DNA of 39,902 nucleotides. It comes from Candidatus Rifleibacteriota bacterium (GTDB taxonomy: Bacteria; Muiribacteriota; Ozemobacteria; Ozemobacterales; Ozemobacteraceae). The translations under genes were made by a program, and so were the position numbers. Under the pieces are notes generated by a model. It made no database searches. It had not been told where the DNA came from and was given only the letters and a program-made list of their open reading frames with translations. This document shows, one piece after another, positions 31,240 through 39,902 of this stretch (the stretch's first letter is position 1; each line of letters starts with the position of its first letter). The stretch covers positions 100,786 to 140,687 of the forward strand of contig JADFYG010000006.1 of the NCBI GenBank assembly GCA_015233155.1. Reading direction: 5' to 3'.

Positions 31240-32097
31240 TCAGGTTCGAAAGATATCCAGCCTCATTGAGCGGCTTGGATGTCGAAGCTTCTGAAGAGCC
31301 TGAGATTCCAGCTGGCGAATTCGTTCGCGTGTCAGACCAAGCAGTTTCCCAATCTCCTCGAGTGTGTGAACTCTCGACTGCTGGAGACCAAACCGAAGTT
31401 TCATTATAATCTTTTCGCGTTCAGTCAGTGAATCGAATACTTTCCTGATCTCATCGACGAGTGCAGCATGCTGGCTTTGCACTTCAGGATCAGATTCGGA
31501 ATCCGGAATAATATCTCGCAGGTAGAGGTCGTCATCGCCATCTACAGGAGTTCCGTCCAGGGATACGACTGTCGGAGTGTCAACCATGAACTTTCTGAGA
31601 TCACTGACCTTGAGTGTTGCGGCCTCCGCAAGCTCAGGGAGGGATGGTCGACGGTTAAGCTTCTTTGTCAGGCTTTCTTCAAGTTTCTTGAGTTTCAGAT
31701 GCTGATGCACCCGGTTCAGTGGAAGACGAATGGGGTGTGTGTGTATCGAGATGGTCTGGATGATTGCCTGACGAATCCACCATACAGCATATGAAATGAA
31801 TCGGACATTGCGAGACCGGTCAAAACGGCGGGCCGCACGAACCAGGCCCAGATTGCCAACTGCGATGAGTTCCTCGAATGGAACCTCGTTGATGAACTTG
31901 TACCGTTTCGCGATGGAAACGACAAATCGCAGATTGGACATAACCAGACGATTGAGCGCATTCGGATCGCCATTCTTCACGCGTTCGAGCAGCTTTTCCT
32001 CTTCGCGGCGCGTGAGTGGAGGATACCGTCTCAAGTCGCGGAAATAATACTTGAGAACTTCGTCTCCGGCGCGATGCTGACTGTGTGGAATCACCAT
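31240..32097 (-). CDS. RNA polymerase sigma-70 family factor (group 2, RpoS/RpoH/RpoD-like)
   Basis: 285 residues from ATG 32097; a TTG at 32112 sits right on the GGAGG sequence and is less likely. Region 1.2 (DEVLKYYFRDLRRYPPLTRR), region 2 (NLRFVVSIAKRY, FEELIAVGNLGLVRAARRFD, FISYAVWWIRQAII), region 3 (RRPSLPELAEAATLKVSDLR) and region 4 (LTEREKIIMKLRFGL, HTLEEIGKLLGLTRERIRQL) are complete. Region 1.1 is absent, so this is an alternative, non-primary sigma of group 2 type. Converging on the partner-switch genes suggests, but does not show, that it is their output. It may initiate stress or stationary-phase transcription. Confidence 0.92.
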   Translation of the reverse strand: MVIPHSQHRAGDEVLKYYFRDLRRYPPLTRREEEKLLERVKNGDPNALNRLVMSNLRFVVSIAKRYKFINEVPFEELIAVGNLGLVRAARRFDRSRNVRFISYAVWWIRQAIIQTISIHTHPIRLPLNRVHQHLKLKKLEESLTKKLNRRPSLPELAEAATLKVSDLRKFMVDTPTVVSLDGTPVDGDDDLYLRDIIPDSESDPEVQSQHAALVDEIRKVFDSLTEREKIIMKLRFGLQQSRVHTLEEIGKLLGLTRERIRQLESQALQKLRHPSRSMRLDIFRT

Positions 32098-32224
32098 AAT
32101 GCGAGTCCGCAACCTCCATGTGCAGGAAAAGCTGGTCCGTCTTCTCCGTTATCGGCACGTGGAAGTGAAAAGCTGAGCATGTTGTTGCGATAGCAGTGAG
32201 GATTTATTTCCGGAACATCGTATT

Positions 32225-34333
32225 TCATGGATGAACGCTTGCAACACGTGGTTTCAAAAGCTCGACCAGACGGGTAAGGACGCCGGAAACGCCACGTTTA
32301 GGTGAAAAGGCGACGCGAACACCTCTATTACGCGCCGCGGGTAAGAGTTCGCGTAACAGAGTATGGGACGTCTGCTTAAGGACGACAAGCGCAAGCCGCG
32401 CATCTCCGAGCCCGGCCCTCATGGCTCCGAGGCTTTCGAATCCGCTTATCCAGGTAACGTCAAGGTGATGTCGTGCCAGGGATTCGCGATAGTGCGGCCC
32501 TACGGCGTCACCACCAACGATCAGAACTCGCGTTCCGCCGAAATCGTAACTATTGGTATGACCGGATTTTTTTTCATCGGCCTCTTCGAAGCACACGGAA
32601 CACAGTTCATCCGGTCGCGCACTTCTCAGAAAAGGATTCGATTGTGCATGGATCCGGCAGTCCGCATGACCACACACGGCACGAACAGGCAGAGATCGTC
32701 GAAGTTCAGAGATGAGTGCTTCGATTTTCCCGATCGGGCGTAATCCGCCCGTTTCCGGGGTGCAGGGAATGCATTTGTCGTGTATCCATTCACGAAGAGC
32801 AGTTTCGTCAAGCGATATGAGTCCCAGGCGGCGCCGAATAGTATCGAAAGAAATTATTTCTTCATCGTGGGAGATGGGGTTTACTTCGTGTGCGCGCAAT
32901 GCCCACACCCCCTCGGGGCGCTCTAGAAAGGCGGGTAGAAGGGTTGCCGCAACCGGTGTGCCGTCGGAAAACTCCCCGATTGGCGCAAACACCGGCCAGA
33001 CTCCGTCATCATTCTCGACAGTCGCCTTTCCTTCATTAAGGCGCAGCGTTCCGGAGATGTGCCGACGAACCGCTGCTTCGGGTGCAAAAAGTTCAAACGG
33101 TTGTCCGTTGGGTCCTCTGGCAAGCCAGAGCCACTCGCCCTCGACGGCCTCTTTCGGAGGGCGTATATTGGACGGCAGCAACAATCGCGAAGCGTCGGCT
33201 CCTTCTATTAATGCCCGAAAGCCGCGTTCAGTTCCTTCAGCATCACGCAGGATCAGGCGATATAAACCACCCGCACGCATTCCGGCGAGAGCTGACTCAG
33301 TGGAACCAAGTCGCTCCTGAAGGCGCTTACATGCTTTTTCGGCGTCCAGTTGAGCTTTCCCGGTATCACGAAATCGATCTATATCATGTTCAAGCCGGGC
33401 TATGGCCGCATCACGTCGACACAGCAATTCTTCCAGTTCGATAATACGTGCTTCAGAAATAGAGATTGCATCACTGTCAGATTTGGTTATGGACAGCTTG
33501 CCTTCAGTATCGTCAGAAGACTTTTTTGTTTCGCCGACGCATATTAGTTCTTCGTGACGGGCACATTCGGCGAGTAATTTTACAACCTGTGCCTGGACTT
33601 CGCTAACTTCCCTGCGAAGTGATATCGCCTGTTTTTGCTCGTCTTCTATACGCTTTTCGAGGCGACGACGTTCCTCAACTTCTATCGACAAGCGCCGATC
33701 AGCATCGGAACGGGCCGATTCGGTATCCTTGAGTTTTCGACGGAGTTCCCGGATTTCGGATCTCGCGGCGGAAAGATCGCCTTCGAGACGTTTCACAAGC
33801 GTTGCGACTGATTTATTGCCCGAAGTAGGATCGGCTGAAGCAGTGTCTGTCGGTAGAACGGCGCTGCCTGTCGTCTGCTGAGCGCGAGTTTCCGCTGCGG
33901 CATTTTCATCTGAGCCAGCGAGAACAGACTTGTACAAACTCTTTGCGTTTTCACGCGGATCAAGACGCGCTATAATACGAATTTTCAATGGGGGGCCAAA
34001 TTCTCCCGCCGCAAGACGCTTTGCTGCGGATTCATCCGGCGGGATCGTTGGAAACGTCATGGCAACGGCATTGTCATTCACCCATTGATACAGAAGCACG
34101 CGTCTCAACGATTCTTCACGCGAAGCCTGACGTAAAATAACCTGTAACACCTGTTTATGGCTTGTAATGCGACCATGTTTAATGAATGGCGCAGTTGCAA
34201 GTGCCATGGCGGGATTCGGTTTGATAAGGTCTGACAACATTCTGTCCGGAGTGTCCTGTGCAATAAGGGCAAGAATTTCAGGATCATCCATGGCGCGCCG
34301 GAAAACAGGTTCCCAGAAGGGGTCAGTCGGCAT
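32225..34333 (-). CDS. Long coiled-coil protein with Cys-rich and DUF2325-like C-terminal domain
   Basis: 702 residues from ATG 34333, overlapping the mutS 3' end by 11 bases. N-terminal 130 residues are helical and unrecognised (ALATAPFIKHGRITSHKQVL). Residues about 175-345 form an extended coiled coil (KRLEGDLSAARSEIRELRRK, RRLEKRIEDEQKQAISLRRE). A mixed region (350-510) has no known family. Residues about 560-595 hold a possible zinc site (CGHADC, CSVC). The end (about 605-700; TRVLIVGGDAVGPHYRESL, LALVVLKQTSHTLLRELLP) resembles DUF2325, a small nucleotide-fold domain of unknown function. Coupling to mutS hints at a nucleic-acid role, which is inference only. Confidence 0.75.
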   Translation of the reverse strand: MPTDPFWEPVFRRAMDDPEILALIAQDTPDRMLSDLIKPNPAMALATAPFIKHGRITSHKQVLQVILRQASREESLRRVLLYQWVNDNAVAMTFPTIPPDESAAKRLAAGEFGPPLKIRIIARLDPRENAKSLYKSVLAGSDENAAAETRAQQTTGSAVLPTDTASADPTSGNKSVATLVKRLEGDLSAARSEIRELRRKLKDTESARSDADRRLSIEVEERRRLEKRIEDEQKQAISLRREVSEVQAQVVKLLAECARHEELICVGETKKSSDDTEGKLSITKSDSDAISISEARIIELEELLCRRDAAIARLEHDIDRFRDTGKAQLDAEKACKRLQERLGSTESALAGMRAGGLYRLILRDAEGTERGFRALIEGADASRLLLPSNIRPPKEAVEGEWLWLARGPNGQPFELFAPEAAVRRHISGTLRLNEGKATVENDDGVWPVFAPIGEFSDGTPVAATLLPAFLERPEGVWALRAHEVNPISHDEEIISFDTIRRRLGLISLDETALREWIHDKCIPCTPETGGLRPIGKIEALISELRRSLPVRAVCGHADCRIHAQSNPFLRSARPDELCSVCFEEADEKKSGHTNSYDFGGTRVLIVGGDAVGPHYRESLARHHLDVTWISGFESLGAMRAGLGDARLALVVLKQTSHTLLRELLPAARNRGVRVAFSPKRGVSGVLTRLVELLKPRVASVHP

Positions 34334-37091
34334 CAGCTATTCTCTTCAATCGTACCAGGAGATTCAGCGCTTCGATCGGGGTCGTCTCGTCAAGGTTTAC
34401 GCCGCGCAGCGTCTCCGCCAATTCGTTTGTCGGTGAAAAAAGCGACAACTGCTGAGGGACGAGTCTTGCGCCTCCAGGGCTCCCTGGCCGGCCGACACTC
34501 GTTCTTGAAGACCGTGTCACGCGCTTCATTTCGTCCTCTTCGGATTTTTCCAGCTCAAACAGGATCTCCCGGGCACGATCGATTACGCTGCCAGGCACGC
34601 CCGCCAGTCGGGCGACTTCAATACCATACGATTTGCTCGCTGGGCCATTCTCTATTTTGTGCATGAACACCATTTCCCCGGAAGCTTCATCGTGGGCGAC
34701 ACCAACATTCAGATTATACATGCTCGCATGAACATCAGAAAGATCGGTTAATTCATGATAATGCGTCGCAAACAGCGTTCGTGAGCCGATATTGTCATGA
34801 ATGCTTTCTAGAATCGCCCACGCAAGTGCAAGTCCGTCGAACGTCGATGTTCCACGTCCGATCTCGTCAAGTACAAGAAAACTACGATTCGTGGCGTTGC
34901 TGAGAATCGCAGATGTTTCCATCATTTCTACCATGAATGTGGACTGACCGCGAATCAGATTGTCTGATGCGCCCACTCTGGTGAAAATACGGTCGACCAC
35001 TCCTATAACCGCATTTGTCGCAGGAACATACGATCCGATTTGCGCTAGAAGGATAATCAGCGCATTCTGACGCAGATACGTAGACTTGCCGGCCATGTTG
35101 GGGCCGGTGATGATGGCCTGCAGATTCTCCCTGTTTTGTTCGAGATCATTGGGCATGAATCTTCCAGGACCAAGAAACGCTTCGACAACCGGATGCCTGC
35201 CTTCACGAATTTTCAATACCGGTTCATCGGTGATTTCCGGACGCGTGTAGCGTTTTTCAAGGGCGATGGCGGCAAGGGAAGCCAGGAAATCGAGTTCGGC
35301 GATAACGCGTGCCGCTTCCTGGATCGGTCTTATATGTCCGCGTACCAGGCTCAGGAATGTTTCGAAGCGTTCTTTCTCCAACGCGACAACGCGGTCATGG
35401 GCCGAAAACACTTTGGATTCGTATTCCTTCAGCTCCGCGGTGATATATCGCTCGCCGGTGGTGAGCGTCTGTTTTCGAACGTAATGCGCAGGAGCTTTGT
35501 CGGTAACGCTTTTGGAAATCTCGATGAAATAGCCGAAAACGCTGTTTTTTCGGACTTTCAGTGTTCTGATGCCGGTTTTTTCACGCTCTTTCTCTTCATA
35601 CTCGCGCAACCAGGAGTCGCCATCGCGCATCATCCGACGCAGATCGTCTATTTCGGGGTCGATGCCGTCGGCGATAACGCCGCCGTCGGCGAGATTAGCC
35701 GGCGGATTGTCTACAAGACCCTTCACGAGTGTTTCGCCAACTTCGCTCGGGACTGAGAGTCCCGTGGAGGCAAGATCAGACAACGGTGATTTGGATATGG
35801 TTTCCTTAAGTGATGGCAATTTTATCAGGCCCTGGCCAATGGCAAGCAGGTCGCGAGGTCCGCGACCGCCAAGCATCAGTTTGGAGAGTATTCTTTCCAG
35901 GTCGGGCATGCGTTCGAGCCGCTCACGAATCTCTGCCAGCAGCAAAGCGTTTTCGACAAGCACTTGTACATTCCCCTGGCGCTCGCGAATTGATTCAGCT
36001 TTGATCAGTGGTTTCGTGAGACGTCGCTTGAGAAGTCGCGCACCCATAGCGGTACGGGTGCGGTTCAAAGTTTCAAACAGAGTTCCTCCGAGAGTGGTTT
36101 GACGTCCCTCAGGCAACAGTTCAAGGTTGCGGAGCGTCGCTTCGTCCAGGACCATGCCATCGCCGAGTCGGTAAGGTGCGGGGTAACGAAGGTGAGCAAG
36201 CGAACACTTTTGTGTGTCCAGCAAGTACTCCGCCAGAATTCCGAGAGTTTTTAGTTCAAGTGTTGTCATCGAGAGAAAGCGCGCGCGATGCTCACCGGGA
36301 TACATGCCCTCAAGTGATGCCAATGCATCCGCGTCGGATATTTTTCTAAGGTGGAGTTCCGGGTTGATGAGTGCCCATGGCCGATCAGCAGGAGCGGTTC
36401 CATGGGTGGTTTCACTTTCGGCCGGAGCGGTTTCTCCCGAATCGAGCAGCAGCAGTTCGCGAGGCCTGAGTCGGACAAACTCTTCGGGGAGCATTCCGGA
36501 TTCGGCTGAATCGCCGGCGCAGGTCAGAACTTCGCCGGTGGAAAGTTCAGCGGTGGCCAGAAAGAAGCGTCCGCCGCGGCTTCCGAACGCGACGAGGTAA
36601 TTGTTACTGTTTTCTTCGAGAAGAACCGGATCGGCAATAGTCCCGGGTGTCAACAGTCTCACGATCTCGCGTTTTACGATTCCCTTGGCAAGTTTCGGAT
36701 CTTCCATCTGCTCGCAGATGGCTACGGTGAACCCTTTCGCGACAAGTCGTGACACATATGGCATTACACTGTGATATGGCACTCCGGCGAGAGGCACTGG
36801 ATCGCCCTTGTGGCGGCCGCGAGCCGTAAGCGTTATAGAAAGTTCGCGCGCGGCTGTGATCGCGTCTTCAAAAAATGTTTCGTAGAAATCACCGCACCGG
36901 AACAACAGCAGGGCTTTCGGATTCTTTGCCTTCAGTTCAAAATATTGTTGCATCAGCGGGGTCAGGGCCTTGTCGGGCACGCTGGCCAACGCTTGTGAAG
37001 CTCCATTTTCTGGTACAGAGCACTCCGTCGAAGTGCCATCAGAGTTTGAAACTGCACCGGCACCAGGCAAAAGGGATGCATTGGCATTCAT
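34323..37091 (-). CDS. mutS: DNA mismatch repair protein MutS
   Basis: 922 residues from ATG 37091. After a non-conserved extension of about 42 residues the mismatch-recognition domain starts with LTPLMQQYFELKAKNPKALL and has FRCGDFYETFFEDA (Phe of the F-x-E motif is in this region). Core, lever and clamp domains follow; the ATPase has Walker A GPNMAGKSTYLRQ near residue 662, FMVEMMETSAIL, Walker B FLVLDEIGRGTSTFDGLALA and ATHYHELTDL. All catalytic parts are intact. It binds mismatches and starts repair together with MutL (not in the window). The C-terminal 90 residues end with LRGVNLDETTPIEALNLLVR, the usual tetramer/MutS-C helix. The N-terminal extension may be an over-long start; the next Met is within the conserved start region. 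Confidence 0.97.
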   Translation of the reverse strand: MNANASLLPGAGAVSNSDGTSTECSVPENGASQALASVPDKALTPLMQQYFELKAKNPKALLLFRCGDFYETFFEDAITAARELSITLTARGRHKGDPVPLAGVPYHSVMPYVSRLVAKGFTVAICEQMEDPKLAKGIVKREIVRLLTPGTIADPVLLEENSNNYLVAFGSRGGRFFLATAELSTGEVLTCAGDSAESGMLPEEFVRLRPRELLLLDSGETAPAESETTHGTAPADRPWALINPELHLRKISDADALASLEGMYPGEHRARFLSMTTLELKTLGILAEYLLDTQKCSLAHLRYPAPYRLGDGMVLDEATLRNLELLPEGRQTTLGGTLFETLNRTRTAMGARLLKRRLTKPLIKAESIRERQGNVQVLVENALLLAEIRERLERMPDLERILSKLMLGGRGPRDLLAIGQGLIKLPSLKETISKSPLSDLASTGLSVPSEVGETLVKGLVDNPPANLADGGVIADGIDPEIDDLRRMMRDGDSWLREYEEKEREKTGIRTLKVRKNSVFGYFIEISKSVTDKAPAHYVRKQTLTTGERYITAELKEYESKVFSAHDRVVALEKERFETFLSLVRGHIRPIQEAARVIAELDFLASLAAIALEKRYTRPEITDEPVLKIREGRHPVVEAFLGPGRFMPNDLEQNRENLQAIITGPNMAGKSTYLRQNALIILLAQIGSYVPATNAVIGVVDRIFTRVGASDNLIRGQSTFMVEMMETSAILSNATNRSFLVLDEIGRGTSTFDGLALAWAILESIHDNIGSRTLFATHYHELTDLSDVHASMYNLNVGVAHDEASGEMVFMHKIENGPASKSYGIEVARLAGVPGSVIDRAREILFELEKSEEDEMKRVTRSSRTSVGRPGSPGGARLVPQQLSLFSPTNELAETLRGVNLDETTPIEALNLLVRLKRIADAD

Positions 37092-37332
37092 AAAACAACC
37101 TGGGTCCGAAGATTTAGCCTGAACATATTTCGTGATTCCTCCGAAAGGTAGCCCAATTATACCAAAATTACTGTTTAGTCTCTATTCAAAAAGAAGTCTG
37201 GATAATAATGTTGGAGTTAGTCCGGGGTGGTGGTATCATTCGTTCGTGATTTGTAGAAGCTTGATGGGAGCAGCATAGATAAATTGGACGCAATGATGTT
37301 GCAGTTTTGTTGCCGCTTCGCGCGGCCATAAA

Positions 37333-39777
37333 GTGAATCCGGATATGTCTGCGACAGTTGCGAACGGTGGAGCTGCCGAAGAAGCTGATCAGGATGCATG
37401 GGGGCGAACGGACTGGCTTTTTTTGATACTTCTGCTGGCGATGCCCATTGAACTTCACGCCGGGTTGCTGTTTGGAGCCGCCGGCCCAGTGATTTCCTGC
37501 CAGGATACAGACCTGGAAATGTTTTTCTACACATGGCGCGAATTCGGCTTCTCGGAGCTGCGTCACGGAGTGATACCGTTTTGGAACCCGCATCTTTTTG
37601 GCGGACAGCCATACATGAGTGGCTTTCAAAGTGCGTTGTTCTATCCGTTCAACTGGCTTTATGCGCTCTTGCCGTTCCCGCGCGTTGTAAACGTGGATGT
37701 GACAATTCACCTGGTTTTGGCCGGTTGGCTGATGTATATCTGGATGCGGGTTCGGCATATGCTGCCGGTGGCAGCGGCTGTTGCGGCGATCACCTTCATG
37801 TTCGGCGGAGTTCTGTATCTGCACGTTTTTGCGGGGCATTTGACTATTTTGAGCAGCGCGGTATGGGCCCCGCTGCTGTTTGCAGCGATAGACCGCTGGT
37901 ATGAGCGTCGGGAACCGGCCTCCCTGTTATTTGGAGGGATAGCTATCGGCATGCAGATTCTGGGTGGCCACCCGCAGTATTTGTTTTACACCGGCATCGG
38001 AGCGGGTTTGTACGCAATCTGGAATCAGTGGGAACGCCGTCGTCCCTGGCATTGGTTTTCCGGTTTCTGCGGAATGAACCTTATCGGAATAGGTATCGGT
38101 ATGGTGCAACTGCTGCCCGGAATCCTGACAGACCTCGAAACGGTGCGCAGCGGGAAGGTTACATATGATTTCGCCTCGACATTTTCCTTCCCGCCGGAAA
38201 ATCTGATAACTTTTCTTGTTCCGGGCTTTTTTGGGGGACTTTCTGTTTCGCTGCCTTACTGGGGACGATGCACGTTCTGGGAAATGTGCGGGTTTGGCGG
38301 CATCACTTCACTGTTGCTGGGAGTGACGGCCGTGTTGTCACCTCCTGCGCCCGGGGTGTCGCGTTTTCGCCGCTGGCCATGGGGGCTGCTACTGCTGGCG
38401 GGCATCACTCTTCTTCTTGCCATGGGCTCACATCTGCCTTGGTTTCGCTTTATGTATGACTGGCTGCCTGGCTTCGCAAAGTTTCGCGGTAATTCGAAGT
38501 TCATTTTTCTTTGTGCCATGTTTATGGCGGCTCTTGGCGCCGCAGGAGCTGATGCACTCTGGCGGCAACCGCGGCTCGGGATCATACCGGCTCGCATAGC
38601 CTGGTGCATGGCCGGAATAACGGCCGGATTGGGATTGCTTCTCTACAGCTTTAACGGCGGGGGCTGCAGCCTGGAGTTGTGGAATCGTTTTGTGGCTTTT
38701 GTCCGCGACACCCGCGAAGTCACTTTGCCACCGACATTTTTTTCGGACCCCGAAATATTCGCTCGTTGCGCTTCTGTCTCAGCGTTGCATCTTCTCATCT
38801 CATCGGCAACATGCCTGATCGTTGGGCTGCTGCTGCATATCAGCGTCAAAAGGTCACACCTGTTACCATTACTGGCTGTATTCGCTTTTGCGGAAATCTT
38901 CATTTTTGCAAGCATGTGCCGGGAGCAGTTCACCCCGAACCTGGAACAACTGGATTCCGTCAGACAATTGCTCTTGTCTGCCAAATCTGATGATCGTATT
39001 CTTTGTCCGGAACCGACTAATGCCGCAATGGCTCTGCGCCTCGCTGATATTGCCGGGTATGATACCGGACCGCTCAAGCGCTATGCCGAATTCATTGCAT
39101 TTACCCAGGAGCTGCCAGTCTCGGAAGTAAACCAGTATTTTCAAGTGAAACAGTATCATCCGCTGCTTGCGCTGATCCGTTTCGCCCATATCGTGCAGCC
39201 CAAGGAGGACGGCACATTTGCTCGCTTCGATCTGCCACCGGCACTCCCGGCATTGTTTGCCGTTTATCATTGGGATGTCGTGCCGGATGGGCGTGACGCG
39301 ATTTTCAAGCGAATGGGGCGAAAGGAGTTCCCCTTGCGCGAACGTGTGATTCTGGAGAAGCCGCTCGATGGTGACATCATTCCATCAGCAGATTCGGCCA
39401 GCACAACACCTGCCTCCATCCATGTTCTGGCTCGCAGTGTAAACCACCAGGAACTTGATGTGGAAATGCCCGCCGATGGCCTGCTGATTGCCGGCGATAA
39501 TTTTTGCAGCGGCTGGCGGGCAATTTCTCTCCCGGGAAGCTCTCAGGATCATTACCAGATTTTCCCTGCAGACTATATTTTGCAGGCCGTTCCACTCAGG
39601 CGTGGGCGACACCACCTGGAAATCCGCTATCGTCCGCCCGGTTGGGAAATCGCGCCATGGATTTCGCTCTCGTGTATCCTGATTGTGATGACGTTGTTTT
39701 GCATACCTGCGGCACGCTGTCGTGTATTCCAATCCTTGCCGTTGTCTGCTTCCGACTCCATTGGCCCTGCCGTTTGA
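37333..39777 (+). CDS. YfhO-like polytopic membrane protein
   Basis: 814 residues from GTG 37333, or 810 from ATG 37345; neither has a good ribosome site. About 12-14 membrane helices. The first loop carries CQDTDLEMFFYTWREFGFSE and NPHLFGGQPYMSGFQSALFY, typical of the YfhO family (GxPfxgnpqs-fyP). YfhO of Gram-positives is implicated in lipoteichoic-acid glycosylation; in other phyla the role is unknown, probably transfer of a lipid-linked sugar on the outer face of the membrane. A C-terminal soluble domain (about 640-760) ends with a last helix and short tail. It diverges from mutS, with a 241-base gap. Confidence 0.85.
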   Translation: MNPDMSATVANGGAAEEADQDAWGRTDWLFLILLLAMPIELHAGLLFGAAGPVISCQDTDLEMFFYTWREFGFSELRHGVIPFWNPHLFGGQPYMSGFQSALFYPFNWLYALLPFPRVVNVDVTIHLVLAGWLMYIWMRVRHMLPVAAAVAAITFMFGGVLYLHVFAGHLTILSSAVWAPLLFAAIDRWYERREPASLLFGGIAIGMQILGGHPQYLFYTGIGAGLYAIWNQWERRRPWHWFSGFCGMNLIGIGIGMVQLLPGILTDLETVRSGKVTYDFASTFSFPPENLITFLVPGFFGGLSVSLPYWGRCTFWEMCGFGGITSLLLGVTAVLSPPAPGVSRFRRWPWGLLLLAGITLLLAMGSHLPWFRFMYDWLPGFAKFRGNSKFIFLCAMFMAALGAAGADALWRQPRLGIIPARIAWCMAGITAGLGLLLYSFNGGGCSLELWNRFVAFVRDTREVTLPPTFFSDPEIFARCASVSALHLLISSATCLIVGLLLHISVKRSHLLPLLAVFAFAEIFIFASMCREQFTPNLEQLDSVRQLLLSAKSDDRILCPEPTNAAMALRLADIAGYDTGPLKRYAEFIAFTQELPVSEVNQYFQVKQYHPLLALIRFAHIVQPKEDGTFARFDLPPALPALFAVYHWDVVPDGRDAIFKRMGRKEFPLRERVILEKPLDGDIIPSADSASTTPASIHVLARSVNHQELDVEMPADGLLIAGDNFCSGWRAISLPGSSQDHYQIFPADYILQAVPLRRGRHHLEIRYRPPGWEIAPWISLSCILIVMTLFCIPAARCRVFQSLPLSASDSIGPAV

Positions 39778-39798
39778 CTTTCACTTCAAAGGAATAAC

Positions 39799-39902
39799 AT
39801 GCTGCGGGAGAGTTCAAAAACGAAACTGTATGACGCCATTGCTCCCGGTTATTACGACGATGTTTTCCACCGCGGTCAGGGAATACAGAGCAAATGGCAT
39901 CA
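39799..39902 (+). CDS. Probable SAM-dependent methyltransferase, 5' fragment
   Basis: Starts at ATG 39799 with AAAGGAAT upstream, 21 bases after the YfhO-like gene, and remains open to the right edge (34 codons). The visible sequence SKTKLYDAIAPGYYDDVFHR has the YD-IAP-YY pattern common at the start of class I methyltransferases. Too little is visible for a firm call; the position behind a membrane glycosyl-transfer-type gene suggests they share a transcript. Confidence 0.5.
   Translation, partial: MLRESSKTKLYDAIAPGYYDDVFHRGQGIQSKWH

Overview
The left 17.4 kb of this window is a magnetosome gene cluster: the set of genes with which magnetotactic bacteria build iron-mineral-containing membrane organelles aligned by an actin-like filament. 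All of its genes lie on the minus strand and read leftward from feoB (start 17382) to a PDZ-protein gene cut off by the left edge. The core is recognisable from protein sequence alone: MamK (actin), MamP (PDZ plus two CXXCH magnetochrome motifs), MamA (TPR), two MamQ (LemA family), MamI, two HtrA-type MamE-like proteases, MamB (CDF metal transporter), a MamO-like dead protease fused to a MamN-like ion permease, and MamL (LapA family). The iron supply side is built in: FeoB, then a DtxR-type metal regulator fused to FeoA, then a small coiled-coil protein whose stop overlaps the mamK start. No MamM, MamT, MamS, MamR or Mms6 is seen; the cluster evidently continues past the left edge.

The divergence of the Mam proteins, the fused architectures, the Cys-rich modules in MamE and the absence of alphaproteobacterial-type genes suggest a deep-branching magnetotactic lineage outside the Alphaproteobacteria. 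Desulfobacterota, Nitrospirota, Omnitrophota, Riflebacteria or another candidate phylum are all possible; the sequence alone does not let me choose.

From 17.5 kb rightward the content is ordinary chromosomal: a polytopic membrane protein (17790-20039, +); a minus-strand module of a corrinoid protein, a UroD-fold methyltransferase and a hybrid histidine kinase with a DUF1638-like input domain (24047-20043); a divergent excisionase-type HTH protein; a 4'-phosphopantetheinyl transferase; molybdate transport genes modB-modC without modA; a small membrane protein with a terminator; a SpoIIE-phosphatase response regulator overlapping a REC-ATPase protein (28605-31237), facing a sigma-70 factor; a coiled-coil DUF2325-like protein overlapping mutS; a YfhO-like membrane protein; and the first codons of a probable methyltransferase.

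Small-scale structure worth attention: an 18-base G tract (mRNA sense) sits in the ribosome-binding position of mamE; GTAG-type REP palindromes with compensatory stem changes are scattered in the window, one inside a reading frame; a 70-base hairpin separates mamK from mamP; and mamP appears to lack any standard start codon in front of its membrane anchor. No rRNA, tRNA, CRISPR array, transposase or integrase was seen.
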